Positions 32,561 through 46,050 of a stretch of 64,000 bases of DNA are shown piece after piece. This stretch comes from Agapanthus africanus (taxonomy: Eukaryota; Streptophyta; Magnoliopsida; Asparagales; Amaryllidaceae): contig CM057340.1 in assembly GCA_030015575.1 (NCBI GenBank), positions 752,315,632-752,379,631 on the forward strand. The letters are read 5' to 3'. How positions within the stretch are numbered: the stretch's first letter is position 1; every line of letters begins with the position of its first letter. The notes beneath the pieces were generated by a model. That model did no database searches, was not told the origin of the DNA, and saw nothing but the letters and a program-made list of their open reading frames with translations. The position numbers were made by a program, and so were the translations under genes.

Positions 32561-33950
32561 ATGTAAGGATCATTGTGCATAACCGCAGGATTCTCACGCC
32601 AACAGAAATATCTTCGGAAGACATAACAGAGTTATCCGAAGGAAAAGAAGCGACCGAACAAGTAGCCCTTCAAATAGAGGACAAAGAAAAGGTTAAGGAC
32701 TGGAGAGAAGTCTTCATAGACTACTTCAAATCCCGACGAACACCCAAAAATGCGTCGTCTAGACATCGGCTCATGAAACGAGCTCTGTCCTTCGCCTTCG
32801 TCAATGATACTTTATATAAGAGATCGTTTGACTGTCTATGGCTAAGATGCATGGGACTAAAAGAAGCAAAGAGAGTCGTCCAAGAAATTCACGATGGACT
32901 CTACGGTTCTCACCAAGCTGGGCCAAAGATGAAGCTGAAGATCAAAAGAATGGGTTACTATTGGCCACAATGATTCAGGACTGCTTCGAATATGTGAAGC
33001 AGTGTCACTCATGCTAAATCCACCGGGACTTCATCCACCAGCATCTAAATCCGCTACACCCAACAGTAGCAAGATGGCCGTTCGAAATGTGGGGAACCGA
33101 TATAATTGGCCCCATTAAACCGGCATCGTCCAAAGGACACCGGTTCATACTGGTAGCAAACGACTACTTTTCTAAATGAGCAGAAGCAGTACCACTAAGG
33201 GAGGTGAAGACGGAGAATATCCTCCATTTCTTCAAGACACATGTCATTTATTGGTTCGGCACTCCGCGACGAATTATCTCGGATAATGGGCTAGCTTATA
33301 GAAGTCATAAAATCAGCCGCTTCGCTCAACAGTATAAAATAGATTGGAGATACTCTTCAGTCTCTAACCCTAGGGCCAACGGTCTAGCTGAAGCTTTCAA
33401 CAAAACCTTGACAAAGATTATAAAGAAAAAAATGTCTAGAAACAAAAGAGACTGGCACGAAAGGCTACATGAAGCTCTCTGGGCGTACCAAACAACGTTC
33501 AAAATAGCCACGAATACAACACCATACGCGTTGGTATTCAGCATGAAAGCAGTGCTTCCCATAAAAATAGAACTCCCTTCTCTATGAGTAGCGGTTCGAT
33601 AAGAGCTGATAGATGAAGAAAATGCTCATTTTCGGCTTGAGGAGCTCGATGCTCTCGATGAAACACGCCTTATAGCACAGCATAATCTGGAAGCTTACAA
33701 GGCGAGAATGACACGGTCATACGAAAAACTGGCCAGGGTGAGAACATTCCGCCAAGGCGAACTCGTGCTAGTCGTCAAAAGATCCATGATTCGCAATCGT
33801 GCAAAACGGGGGAAGTTCGAGCCAAACTATGAAAGCCCGTACATCATAGATAAGGTCTATCAAGATGGAGCCTACCTGCTCATGAATATGCATGGCGATA
33901 GACCCCTCCGGCCAATAAACGGTCGATTCCTCAAAAAATACTACGCTTGA
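32561..33950 (+). pseudogene. Tat element B integrase
   Basis: Linker to about 32700, then the HHCC zinc finger (IHDGLYGSHQAG, then VKQCHSC after a frameshift near 32970). Core residues are the D of WGTDIIG, the D of ISDNGLAY (about 33280) and the E of GLAEAFNKTL. The C-terminal part holds RTFRQGELVLVVKR and NYESPYIIDKVYQDGAYLL, ending at 33950 with no chromodomain, as in Tat. Stops: TAA in CHSC-stop (about 33015), TGA 33177-33179, and TGA near 33585 and after 33595. It would insert the DNA copy into the genome; this copy is dead. It serves as the reference for the part deleted in E. Confidence 0.88.
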
Positions 33951-34410
33951 CGAGTCACGACTTAGGTCTATGATAGATGACGACGCTCATGTCCACTCGC
34001 TATCTTCCTGAGAACTCTGAGAATAGTATACAAAAAAGCTCCGTCGCCCCAAAAATGACGACAACAGACCGAGAAGTCCTTAAACTAACAATCTGCCTCA
34101 AATATAGCGATAACGGACCGAGATGTCTCTAAATTAGAATCTTGCCTCAAATATAACGACATTGGACCGAAAAGTCCCTAAACTAAAATTTGGCCTCAAA
34201 CATGGCGATAATGGACCGGAACGTCCCTAAACTAGTGCATCGCCCCAAATACGGTGGTACATTCTCTTGAGATCTATATTGCAATCAAAGTCTTAGCAGG
34301 AAAAATTGCAACTCAAATCCTATTGGCTACATAGCTACTCCAGCGATGAAGCCACCCCCAAAACCCATCGGCAAACAGGTGGGTCACCTGCGACGAAGCT
34401 ACTTTCGAGA
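33951..34410 (+). other. 3' noncoding region of B, first part
   Basis: Four to five units of about 58 bp (34040-34262) with GGACCGAGAAGTCCCTTAAACTA, the same GGAC/GTCC repeat type as in the LTR. Then unique sequence to the GTCTC duplication. No ORF. Confidence 0.8.
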
Positions 34411-34415
34411 GTCTC

Positions 34416-37400
34416 TGTCACGACCCAAATGCGGCACGTGACCGACACTTAAATCACGTGACATCTAAAGACATCGACGCGGTTCAAGTAAGCCAAAACC
34501 CGGAATCTAAACCTTTTTAAAATATTGGAGGTGAGTTTAAAATAGTCATCAGATGGAATCAGTTTAAATAACATTTAAATTTAACTAAGTATGTTGAAAA
34601 GCATCTATGACATTTTGAAAATATGACTCCTTTGAAAATTTTATTTAAAAACCCGAACAATTACTACAATAAAATAGCATCCCAACGATAGCTAACCCTC
34701 ACGTTCAAAAGACGGAACAGCCAAACAATCTATATCATAAGTCGACTCTAAAGAGTACGACATCACCACACATAAACTCTAAGTCTTGCTTCTAAGTCCA
34801 TAATATATCATTCCTAAGTTGATGGAGTTTCTGCTAGATACAAGAATATATGAATAATCAAGAATGAGTATGATACAATAATAACTCACTTACCCATCAA
34901 TCCCCAAAAGAATGTGTGCCCAAGCCGCTGATAATCCAAGCGGTAAAACCTGCAAGAAACTGTGGCACAACGAAGATGAGTTGCCAACTCAGTGAATAAA
35001 AGTACATCTAAAGGTAGAAATCGAAATGCATAACGATACCTAGGTCATAAGTATAGTACTATCATAATCTGTATCGATATACTATATGATATGCAAAGGT
35101 GCAATACTAACTATCATGCACTCCCAACTGTGATATCTCAATGTCATATGAGTCAAAATCATGAATCTATTATCCGTATTGGAATCCCCTTTTTGTCTAT
35201 GAATGTCTGTACAATTATATGCAGGTAATGTCCCCTGGATCAGTCCTGGTGGAATCCAATAAATAAATATCTAACTGTGTACCTCATGATAATGATCACA
35301 TCAATATACATATAGATGTCCAACATCGACATCGAAATCCGAAATCTCTCGTGTCCAGCATCGACACGTAAATACAGATACCGTCGACACCATCTCAATA
35401 GATGATCGCCACCCGATATCCTGACTACGATCAGTATCCCCTGGATATCTGCCGCACCCCATCGAACCCCGGCCAGTATCCCCTGGATATCTTCCGTGCT
35501 CGTCTCTCGAACCCCGGTCAGTATCCCCTGGATATATGCCGTGCTCATTTCTTTATCTCCGAAATCGAGTATCCTCGTTAGGCTCCCCCGCCTCAATGCG
35601 GCTATCCTGCCCCTCGGTCTCGATTCGGGTCCACCATGTATCCGACTGTATATCTCCCCCACTCAGTCCGGATAATAACAAATCTGAAACCGTATAACTC
35701 CCCCACTCGGTTCGGAATCATAATCAGAAAACACAAATCTCATGGTGGACGTTTACTCATCATATAAACAAACCAAATGAGGAGTAAGAACTTACATAAA
35801 TTGTATTGATGATATATTATATATATTCATATATAACAGTGTCCCATACTATCGATATATATCATCAGGAGTAAAATATCCAGAAAATCCAAAGAATCAA
35901 ATACAACATTTATCTTAGAATTATTCTTAATTTGCAATAGTAATAAAGAAGACTACGTAATTACATCACATAATATAATGATTTCAATTCTACTGTGTCA
36001 TGATACTACTAATGATGTGTAGTGTAGCATGCATATCTGTGCTCGTGCAACATGGCAATCATTAGTATTTGTGCAATTGTTCTACGGTGTAACCTATTTA
36101 TTTTAACACATACGTCATAAAACGGTTCTACAGTGACATGGCAGTACCAATGAGGTGTAGTGTAACATATATTTACGTGCTGGTGTAGCATGGTAATCAT
36201 TGGTATTTGTGCAGTGTTCTATCAGAGTGTGCGTAACGCAGAAACGTATAATATTGATAATATAATGCAACATATAAGTTAATCTAAATGTAACTATTGT
36301 AATTACTTGCTATGAGCTATACCATTGGTTTTAGAAATGATCGAAACGTTGAGTTGAAAGAAGGAAGCTGCCCTAGATTTAAAATAAATATCCGTTTTAG
36401 AAACTGGCACACATCCTAGTACTTTTATTTAAAAGACAACGAATCATAGTTTTTGAAATAATATAGCTCACACTAGTATTACATCCTAGAACAAATATAA
36501 CCTAACTCTACGAGTCAGAGGATAATTTAGCCGTTATTTGGCATACAAATATTATCATTTCCAACACATACAAATCCTTGTATTATATCTCTTCATATCA
36601 CTATATTTGTATCAACTTAAGTACGGCATGATCCCTCGTACAAACTCATCAAATCCTATCCATATCGTATGGATCTAATATCACATATATCTCATTTAAA
36701 AACTTACATATGAAACTTTATGCAAATGAAGGGCATACAAGATGCAATACTATAACAATACTTCGAAGAAAAACTAAACTTAACTAGATATCTTAATAAT
36801 AGTTATAAGGTTGCGGGGGTGATATACGCCATCCACCCGACTTCCCCAGTAAATGTAAATCTACTCACCAACTTAGAAACTCGCTGAATCCACGCTGCTA
36901 CATCGCCAACTCCGTCTCGGAATCCTCGAATCGTACCTATATTCGTATTTAAATCGCATAGAAGTAAATATCATATTAAAAACCAAAACAACAAGCTAAA
37001 CGCCCGTAGGTTAGAACCTACAGCACACTTAACCCAAAAACGACAATATACTTCTGTCGTTAACGTATAAACGTCAACGGTTCAGTTTCAACATCAAAAT
37101 ACGGAAACTCCGTATCGTAAATATCTGAATTTTGGTAAAACCATTTTTAAAACATTCCCAGATTTATCTGTATGAATAATTAGGAAAAATAAACAATCCA
37201 GAGACTTATAAAATACCAAAACAAAGTTACAGGAGAGAAACCAACACCAAACTCTCAAGGGGGCCGGCGTCGCTGAAATTTTTAAGGTGGTCGCCGGATT
37301 TTGTGGTAAGTTTGGGGCTCTGGTTTTAAGTGTAGTCTTCTAGTTGGCTCATTATACTTTGGTCTTGCTAGTATTTCAAGTGATTATATGCATAAATTCC

Positions 37401-38563
37401 AAATTCAATTTCAGTGAACTAGATAACACAAAAATCTAGCTTATGATACGGCACAAACTAACCATGCTAGGTATCGTGAGTTACAAAACTTAAGTTAATC
37501 TAAGCTAACCCTTTTCTGGTCAAGATATATAAAAACAGAACTCATGGTACGATATCTCCGTATCGTATCTAAGAATATTAATCCCAAAACTGATATTATC
37601 TTATAGATTTAACCCTCTGAAAAACTAACTTGTTTAAACAATACCAAACACATTACTTCATACTCACAGACCTACCCTAAAAACCACATAAACCAATTCT
37701 CCAAGAAATCCAGCGAGATCGGATTTTGTGTGTTGGTCGCCGGCCAAAATCCGAGATCATGGGCTCGTATTCCTATGGTTTATTCTAGGTCTAGTATATA
37801 AGATTTTATAGTTGTTTGATTAGTTTATTTATCAACTAAAGTACAGCAGATTCAAACAGAGGCTAATCTTAGCAAAATACGATATCTGATTTCTAAAATA
37901 AAACGATACAGAACTTAAGTTACCGGGTTTGAAGTCATACCTACTGAAAGACCATTAGAAAGGTTCCTCCAAGATGCACAAGCTTAATCTATTGTAACTT
38001 GAAGGTGGTGGTAGTGACCTTAGTACTTAGTCTTTCTTTCCTTTTCTTCTCTTGGTTTTGATGAAGGATTTAAATTGGAGAAGGAGATATTTGGCTCAGT
38101 TTAGGATATAGTGTTTTATTTATGAGCTAAAAATAGGTGTGAGAATGTGCTGTAGAGGAAGGAGGAGGTGGAAAGTACAAGGTGGTGGTGTAAGGGAAAG
38201 AGAAGGAGGTGTCATACTAGAAGGGGTATTATATTCATGCAAGGGTGAGGTGTGGGGTTATGAAGAAGGAGATATTCAGTTTTAAACAAGGGTTTTAAAG
38301 GAGGTGTTAGCTTATTATTAAGGGAAGAATGAGGTGTTTTATGTAAGGGTTAACATATAATGATATGTGTCATTCATGATAAAACAATTAAAATATCATT
38401 TTCTTGATATCACCAGTTTTATTCATATTTATCAAAATAATTACATTTTTCGGATATAATTCCGATACCCCAAATTCATAAGCGATGTCATTTCGCATAA
38501 ACTTATCGATTTTATTATTTTTATAATAAAATGTAAATATTCTTAATTTTCCAAAACGTTACA
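34416..38563 (-). mobile_element. Solo LTR, chromovirus (Tekay-like), 4.1 kb
   Basis: Plus strand TGTCACGACCCAAATGC...AAAACGTTACA, flanked by perfect GTCTC (34411-34415 and 38564-38568). I read it as minus-oriented, starting TGTAACG and ending GGGTCGTGACA, because a TATA-like ATAAATAAAA lies on the minus strand near 38114-38124. It has a repeated CAGTATCCCCTGGATAT segment (35430-35540). A 140-codon minus ORF over that repeat is not a gene. No internal domains remain. Chromovirus assignment comes from general LTR character and is less certain than the boundaries. Confidence 0.88.
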
Positions 38564-38568
38564 GTCTC

Positions 38569-39449
38569 GCCATTTAAAAATAAGAAAGCAAAACGGTATG
38601 TCCACAAGCAAAATGGGCATGGATGAAAACCCGATAGGGCGAGCGAGCTTGTGAAAACCCGGAAGGGCGTAATCTCGTTAAAAAAAAGACGGTATGTCCA
38701 CAAGCAAAATGGGCACGGATGAAAACTCGAAAGGGCGCCGTGAGTAAAAACAGCAGGACTGTCGGCGAGTTTGTGAAAATCCGAATAGGGTGCAAACTCG
38801 TAAAATAAAAAAAATCATGTGCACTTTCAAGTCCCTCTCGACTTTGTGAGGAGAAAATACCAGCGTGAGATCCTTACGACTCACAAAGGAGCAACACACT
38901 TAGGAATCCTCATGATTCCTAAGGAGAAATTACACTTACGGGATCCTCACGACTCGTGAGGAGAATTACCCTTATGAGACTCTCACGGCTCATAAGATTT
39001 AAAAGCCTTAAACTACAGGGATCTGAGCCTGTTCCTAAGTCGTCATATCCCCCATGTTGCCCTACAGGCGGTCCAATATTGACCCTTGTATACAATCCAC
39101 GGGCATGAATAAATATTCCCTTACCAAGTTCTACCAATGAGGAGAAATTTCCCATATGGTGAATGCCGCCTGTAAGTCCTCTCGAATTATAAGGAGAAAA
39201 CACTCTTGTAAGATCCTTACGACTTGCAAAAGAAAACACCACTTAGAAGTCCTCACGACTTCTAAGGAGAACATACACCTATGAGGTCCTCACGATTCGT
39301 AGGGAGAAATACCTTTATGAGACCCTTACGGATCATAAAGTCAAAAAGTCTTAGTCGACAGGATCATAACCCTATTTGCTAAGCCATCTTTATTCAAATC
39401 GACAAAGGAAAATGATGATTCTCTCCTGGCAATATCCCAATTTTAGCGA
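38569..39449 (+). other. 3' noncoding region of B with short palindromic repeats
   Basis: Reverse-complement counterpart of 53330-54060 in E. It holds two blocks (38820-39010 and 39180-39345) of 35-45-bp units such as TTAGGAATCCTCATGATTCCTAAGGAG. Each is a near-perfect inverted repeat around CTCACGA. A TATACAATCCACGGGC motif (about 39090) lies between, also found in the LTRs. No gene. Confidence 0.8.
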
Positions 39450-39454
39450 TGCTG

Positions 39455-42163
39455 TGTCACGACCCAAAGTTTGGATGTGACCGGCACTTAGATCGTATCA
39501 TATCTAAAGATATGCACATAGTCCAAGTAAGCCGAAAACCAAGATCAAAATCCTTTTTTTTTTTGCGGAATTTTTTATATAGAAATTTAGTTTTAAGTAA
39601 AAATCACATTTTATGAAGTTAAAATATTAAACAAGTAAAAAGTGTTAAGTTTGGTTGCATCCCTAGTTGGGATCAACAATATCAACAGCGGAAAATAAAA
39701 TCTCAGTATATAGGACATCAATACGAATCCCAGACATAAAGAAAAGAAATAACAATTTATAGAACTAAACGATCTCAACTGTCAAATAATATACATATAA
39801 TCATCTCTCATTCTACGTCATATACAGGTCTGATGGAGATTTTCTAGATACAAAATACAATATCAAAAGAGAAGGTTATTACATATGTAACACACCTATC
39901 AAAAGATGCGATAAAAGCGGAAAGAGTAGATCTGCACCGCTGCTAACCGTCCACTCTACCCCTGCAAGGAACTGTGGCACAACGGGAGTGAGTTGTCAAC
40001 TCAGTGAATATAACTAACATATAACAGTTAATAATGTAAATATGACGATCATACTAACTGAAATGTGAACAAGTATAATGTATGATTATATGTGAAAATC
40101 AGGAATCTATAATACGAATCTCATAGTCAAAACTGAAATCTCATCATTTATTCCCAATAAAATTAATTTCTATGTGTCCATCATCGACACGAAACTTCCA
40201 TTTCTCACAGGCATCATTCCTCGAATGATCCTGAAATCAACAAAGTCCACTATGTATCCAACTGTATTCCCCACCGACTCAGTCTGGATAAAACTGTAAA
40301 TTCGTAACCGTATATCCACCGACTCGGTTCGGAATAAAACTATAAATCCATTACCGTATATCCACCGACCCGGTTTGGAATAAAACCAAATCATAAAACA
40401 TCTCAGGGTGTACATGTCACATCAATCATGAAAATCACTGGATTTATATAATAGTATTCAAAAACTCAAAACCATAAATCCTCAATAATACGATTACCTC
40501 TTACATCAACATAGAATACTCCAATAATGAATCATGATGTTAATGATGCAATTTACTACTATTATTGGTGGTTAAGATATGATATGAATCATTTTTAACA
40601 AGAATCTTACTAAGTGTAAAAGTGACATGGTAATATCGACGAGGTGTGTGTAACATGTAAGATGTGCACGTGGCATAACTCGTCGATACTTGTGCAGTGT
40701 CCTAACAACTAAGAAAGATATATATGAATATGAATACAAATTATTGTCAATTTAGTATAACAAAATAACACATTTATTTAAATAAACTACGGGCGTAACA
40801 CGCCATTTTTACAAAATTCCCCGGAAGATGTTTAGTCTACTCACCGGAAAACGTCGAATCTACTCAGGAATTGCCAATCCTTTCCCTTTCCTCGCTGCCT
40901 CCGAAAATCCCGTATTCGAATCTAATATCACAATTTAACTTATATAAGGAAACGGCTACTCCGACATGACGGAAATGAAAAACACCCGTTCCCACGTACT
41001 AGTTATATTGTATACGACTATATCGAGCTATTAAACACTTAACCTTACTGCATTTTAACCCTAACCTGCATCGCTGCAGAATTTAAATCGCGATGCGTTT
41101 TAACCGTGTCGTATATTGTGTTTTTAGATATCTTTTCCAATATTAACTTCCAGATTCTATCAGCAGTGAAACTAACTTGTTTAAATAACACCAAAATAGG
41201 CAAAATTATACACTGAAACCCACCCAACCATCCAAAACCACCTAACATCCTACAAAACTGGCGACGCCGGATTTTTCCTTTTGGTCGCCGGCCCAATTCC
41301 GAGCCCTCTGGTTCGTGATTCTATGGTTTGCTCTAGGTGTTACATACATCATTTTAACACTGTTTTGTTAAGTAAACATTACTCCAACTTAAAGCAGATT
41401 TAAACAGAGCCTAGTTTGGACTAAAATACGAGATTACAGAACTTGTTCATTCCAAATTAAACTAAGTACAGAACCTTAATTTCCTACTGTGATTAAGAAT
41501 TTTACCCACAATAAGTTGTTGGAATAATCCCTCCAAGATGCTAAGCCCCTTGTCCTAGCTTGATGATGAGAAAACCTAGAACCTAGCTTCCTTCTTCTCC
41601 TTTCTCTTATTATTTCTTGTTTTCTTTAATTTTGTTTTTCTTCCAGAATTTTTTTTCCAGATTTTAACTTGGTAATTGATCTGAACTTAGTATATATATG
41701 AGAAGAGGGAAGGTTGAGGTGGTAGAAGGAGGTGTCAAGGGTTAAAGAGTGCCATTCTCTTGCAAGGAGGAGGTGGTGTGTGTGTGTGTTCATGCAAGTA
41801 AGAGGTGTTCATGCCTTATCTTCTTATTTTGTTTTAATTCACAATAAAATTCTGAGCTAAAATGTTTTCTACCCCTTTCTCATTTACACCCCTAACAATT
41901 TTCCATTTGCACAAAAATCCTAAACTTTACCTAAAAACCCCTCACAACTTAGTTTATTATAAAACACTCATTTCATAAAAATGAAGCTAAAATTATCACT
42001 AAAACCCTTATAACTTATTTATGTTGCATACTAAATTTTTTATTTAATTTGTTTTACGTAGAATTTATGAAAATGACTTATTTGCCTTTAACAACCTTTT
42101 GATCTATCACTTTATTATTAATTTAATTAATTTTATTTATTTCTAAATTTTCAAAATGTCACA
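39455..42163 (-). mobile_element. Second chromovirus-type solo LTR, 2.7 kb
   Basis: Plus strand TGTCACGACCCAAAG...TTCAAAATGTCACA, flanked by perfect TGCTG (39450-39454 and 42164-42168). It is related to 34416-38563: same terminal sequence, and the shared AACTGTGGCACAACG...GAGTTG..AACTCAGTGAATA near 39967 and 34960. It is shorter. A TATA stretch lies on the minus strand at 41691-41699. Confidence 0.9.
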
Positions 42164-42168
42164 TGCTG

Positions 42169-42682
42169 ATACTAAAACAGGTGTCAAACTCCAAGTCCTT
42201 TTACGACAAATGATGATTCGCTCCTGACAATATTCCAGTTGCAGTGATGCTGATGCCAAGATTGGGATCAGATCTCAAGTTCCTTACTCATAAATAAAAC
42301 TCAGCGAGTCGCAAAAAAAACGCATATGAGAAAGCCGAAATATTTGGGCAACTCGCAATAAAAAGCAGCAAGTAAAAAAAAATATAACCTAAATGATTGG
42401 GCACTGCGAAAAACAGCCGAAATGATTGGGCAATCGCGACTTTCACGATATGAAAAGCTGAAAAGATAAAGCATCGCGGAAAAATAATAAAAAAATATAT
42501 AAAATAAAATTTTCTCTGCCCTACAGACGAGTCCACACTAACCCCTATATACAATCCATGGGCACAAATGAAAAGGGAACCCACCAGGCTCCGTCAAAGG
42601 GAGAGCCAGATCTTGACGGAAACATCTACCGCCTAGAGATCAGCTCGACGTGCTTCTCATGCCAACAGGATGTAGACGCAAC
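42169..42682 (+). other. 3' noncoding region of B, last part before element E
   Basis: Matches the reverse complement of about 52800-53340 in E: the GCCGAAAT.ATTGGGCAA repeats and GAGTCGCAA, then the ACAATCCATGGGCAC motif. B stops at GCAAC (42678-42682), where E begins. The rest of B should lie beyond the far end of E. Confidence 0.8.
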
Positions 42683-43239
42683 TGTTCTCCTCCGAAACAC
42701 GGAGACGGGACCACGTAGGTCCGTCTTACCTGAATTTGGGGGCAGATGCTATGGTGCTATCCGTCCACCTTTCCGAAGATGCCAAGTTGATTTATGGCAC
42801 CGCATATCGAAGGTTTAAACGGATGCGGCCGATGTAGCAGATTTCTTCAGATTCCCCCTCGTTGAGGGATTTTTGATTGTGAAGACGCTCTTCCCTGCAG
42901 GCGCAAGACCATGCAGTTAATTACGCTATCGCATCGCGGTAACAACTTTCTCCTTCTCCAGATCGTCACTTCGTGTCGTAGGTGTTTGTTTTGTTTTTGG
43001 TTGCCCGTGGATTGTATACGGAAACTAATTTATGTTGTCGTCCGTAGGGCGTGGATTAGTCCAAATCCGTATCTTCTTAGATTTGGGTTTGGGGTTAGGT
43101 TTAAGGATACGTTAGTCTCATTTGAGATTAAGATCAACTTAACGTTTGTTGAGGATACGTTAGTTTAATTTTAGACCAAGATCTACTCAACGGGATCATT
43201 TAGATCCAACAAGAGAGCATTTGGGCTCTATTGTTTAGT

Positions 43240-43510
43240 TTAGAGACATTACGGTCGATTAGTTTAAGGACATTATGGTCCAAGGTTAAGGACATCATAG
43301 TCCATGGGCTTAAGGACCTCACAGTCCAAGGTTAAGGACATCATAGTCCGTGAGTTTAAAAACCTCACAGTCAAGGTTAAGGACATCATAGTCCGTGAGT
43401 TTAAGGACCCCATAGTCTAAGGTTAAAGACATCATAGTCCGTGAGTTTAAAGACCTCACAGTCAAGGTTAAGGATATCATAGTCCATGAGTTTAAGGACC
43501 CCACAGTCCA
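43240..43510. repeat. GGAC...GTCC tandem repeats in the E 3' LTR
   Basis: About eight units of 30-32 bp (AAGGACATCATAGTCCGTGAG, AAGGACCCCATAGTC). They yield a false repetitive minus-strand ORF (43319-43675). Confidence 0.9.
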
Positions 43511-44719
43511 TAGAATGTCTAGTTGTCGGGACCCGTCACCTCTCTGAAGACGTTGAAGGATTACAACGACAAATATCAGAGGAGTGAAGAGATGTACCCT
43601 TAAACCAATTTTGGTTGAGAGATCTACAGCCCAACTTGGGACTAAGATCAGAGATTTATGAGTATATGAACTCAATCAATCTGAATTGAGGACTTATGGC
43701 CAATTTGGGCTAAGTCCATTCAATTACAATGTTCAACATTTGTTTTTGAGTTATTAGATGTTTGTTTGAGCCCAATCCCTTGAAAATGCTAAGCATTGGT
43801 TTGGTCTCTGACAATGTTTTGTCTTTAGTTGAATGTTGTGCATTTATCATAGCTCCAGGCTTATTCAAAGAACAGTTTATGTTCTGTCCAAGCTCACATA
43901 AAAGCATGTGGCGCACTTGACATTAGCGCCAGTCGATGAGCGCAGTGCGCTATGGTTAAAGCGCTTTGTGCCAGATGTGAAGCACCAATGCGCTTAGCGC
44001 TGATGCGCTTAGCTATTTGCTCTAGATGTAGAGCGCTGATGCGCTTAGCTATTTGCGCTAGATGTAGAGCGCTGATGCGCTATAATTGAAGCGTTGAGGC
44101 GCTTGGTGCTGGTGCCATATAATGAGCGCAAAGCGCTTTTAGTAATGCAGTGCACACGTGAGGAGCACGTGGCGTGCGTAGTGCTGAGCGCTAGCCAATG
44201 AGCGCAGTGCGCTGTGTTTGAAGTGCTATGGCACTGCAGCGCTTTGCGCTAGATGAAGAGCACTTAGGCACTTTTAAATTAGGAGCGCTAAGGCTCTTCT
44301 TATATTAGGAGCGCTAGGGCTCTTCTTAGATTAACTTTGCGCTCTGAAGATTATCTTTTTTTTGATAAGAAATTTTGTCTCAAGATTCTAAGAACAAAGT
44401 TAGTTTATAAGAGATATTTCAATCTCTTTTTGATGAAAGGCTTTGTCTTTATGGATCTGTGACCCTAAGATAATTGAATAATTCTCCCCCTTTTATAATG
44501 AGATGTTCATAATCTCTTTTGTGAAAGACAATTTGTCTTATAGATCTATGATCTGTGAAAGAAGTAAATACTTCTTTTTATATTGAGATGATTTCGTCTT
44601 TCTATTCTTTTTACCTTGAAAAGAATTGTCTTCTTTGCCGAGAGCTTCTTCTTCTTCCTGGGATTTTCTCAAAGTTTATGGGGCGTTCTTCTTTTTATAA
44701 GACTTGAGGTCTTGGGGCC

Positions 44720-44727
44720 CTTATATA
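44720..44727 (-). promoter_or_regulatory. TATA box of the E 3' LTR
   Basis: Minus strand CTATATAAGGGCCCC followed by AAGACCTCAAG, conserved with the B and C LTR promoters. Confidence 0.65.
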
Positions 44728-45212
44728 GGGCAAGCTGATCAGTTCAATCAGTTAAGGAGATCTTTTCTCCAATTGATTTGGGAAATTTTCCATCGTTGGA
44801 TCATTGATCCAAGGGCTTCTGATTTACAGAAGGTAATCTTCTTGTTTTCAACAAAGATTGGGGAATCTTCTAAATAGAATTTATTCTGTATTTTTAGTGA
44901 TTTTTAATCACCATTGGATCATTGATCCAACGGTGTTCCAAATTCAAGGCACAATCTTTTCTATTTGGAAAGATTCAACAGAATTTCATTCTTATTAATT
45001 GATAATTTAATCATATCCGTTGGATATTTGATCCAACGGTGAGGAACATTTAGTTCCAGCGCTAGCGCTCTACTTGGAGCGCAGCGCATCTAGCGCTAGC
45101 GCCTATGCACTTTGCACGGGGTGCGCAAGTTGTAGCGCAACGCTCTTATAAAAGCGCAGCTTTAATTCAAATTTTGAATTCTGAACAGAGCTTTGCTCTA
45201 ATTGGGGAATCA

Positions 45213-45225
45213 AATGCCCCCCACC
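45213..45225 (-). other. Polypurine tract of element E
   Basis: Minus strand GGTGGGGGGCATT directly before TGATTCCCC of the 3' LTR. It sets the LTR edge. Confidence 0.65.
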
Positions 45226-46050
45226 GTTGCGCTCATGGGGCCCACACGTGGTGTGCAGCGGTGGCAGCATCTCCACTCTTAGATCAACCGAGGAATTGAA
45301 ACGGCGCTTAGCGCCTATAAATAGGACCCTTGGCCCTTGAGATGACTTCTGTTCATCTTCAATCCTTCTTGAAAATTTATTTTCTCCTTCAGAGCGCAGC
45401 TCTTCCTCTTATGAATTTTCTTAAGGACAGAACTCTGTCAGATTTTTTAAGTAAAAGATTAAATCTTTTTGAAATATCTTTAAGGGTTTCACCCATTAAC
45501 AGAGCCTTGCTCTTCATAGATCTTTGATCTAAAGAAAATCCTTTTTAGGGTTTTATTAACAGAGCTTTGCTCTCTTGGAATCACAAATCTAAAAGGGTCT
45601 TGCTTATGATTTCTTAATCCATTAATGGAGCTTTGCTCCTTTCAAATCATATAGAAGAACTCTTAAGAGTTTGTTCATGGATCTTGAAGATCAAATTGAA
45701 ATTTTATTTTTGATAGATTATTCCATCATCTTCTCAAAGCAAGGCTCTTAGGATTTTCTTGAGGAATTTTATTCCTTCATCATTAGACCTTGACAGATGT
45801 CTGTCTGGTGAAGAGCGCTGCTCTCAATGGGAGTTTTACTCCTCTGCCCGAAGGATTTCTCATTTAATGAGAATCTCTTGAGAATTTCCTCATTTAATGA
45901 CAGCCTCATCCAATGATGAGGCTGTTTTATTAATGATGAATCTGTCATCTAGATTTTGTGGGTCCCCTTTGGTCCCTTTTGACTGCATTGCAGTGCGGTA
46001 CGGATTTATAGTACCTAGTAATAGAATTTAATTCGTTCTTTTCTGCGCAG
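45226..46050 (+). other. Leader of the antisense gene of E
   Basis: Starts with a G-box (ACACGTGG, about 45244), then the TATA box, then about 700 bp with repeated AACAGAG(C)CTTGCTCT and GATCTTTGATC-like palindromes. I cannot pick an upstream exon or start codon with confidence. TTCTGCGCAG at 46041-46050 looks like a splice acceptor. Confidence 0.5.
45316..45323 (+). promoter_or_regulatory. TATA box of the antisense gene in E
   Basis: CCTATAAATAGGACCC on the plus strand, about 100 bp outside the 3' LTR and pointing away from it. A G-box lies about 70 bp upstream. Confidence 0.5.

Larger units (their letters stand above)
42683..45212 (-). repeat. 3' LTR of element E
   Basis: On the minus strand TGATTCCCCAATTAG...GGAGAACA, 2530 bp, with the right edge set by the polypurine tract at 45213. 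The first 1.5 kb from 42683 is nearly identical to 62484-64000; the visible difference is mainly one extra GCGCTGATGCGCTTAGC unit near 44010. TATA box on the minus strand at 44720-44727. It contains a GGAC/GTCC array (43240-43510), GCGC-rich sequence (43900-44330) and a G-box pair at 44155-44171. Confidence 0.85.

Noticed and set aside
35240-35662. 140-codon minus ORF in the 34416 solo LTR
   Set aside because: Covers the repeated CCTGGATATC segment; no recognisable domain.
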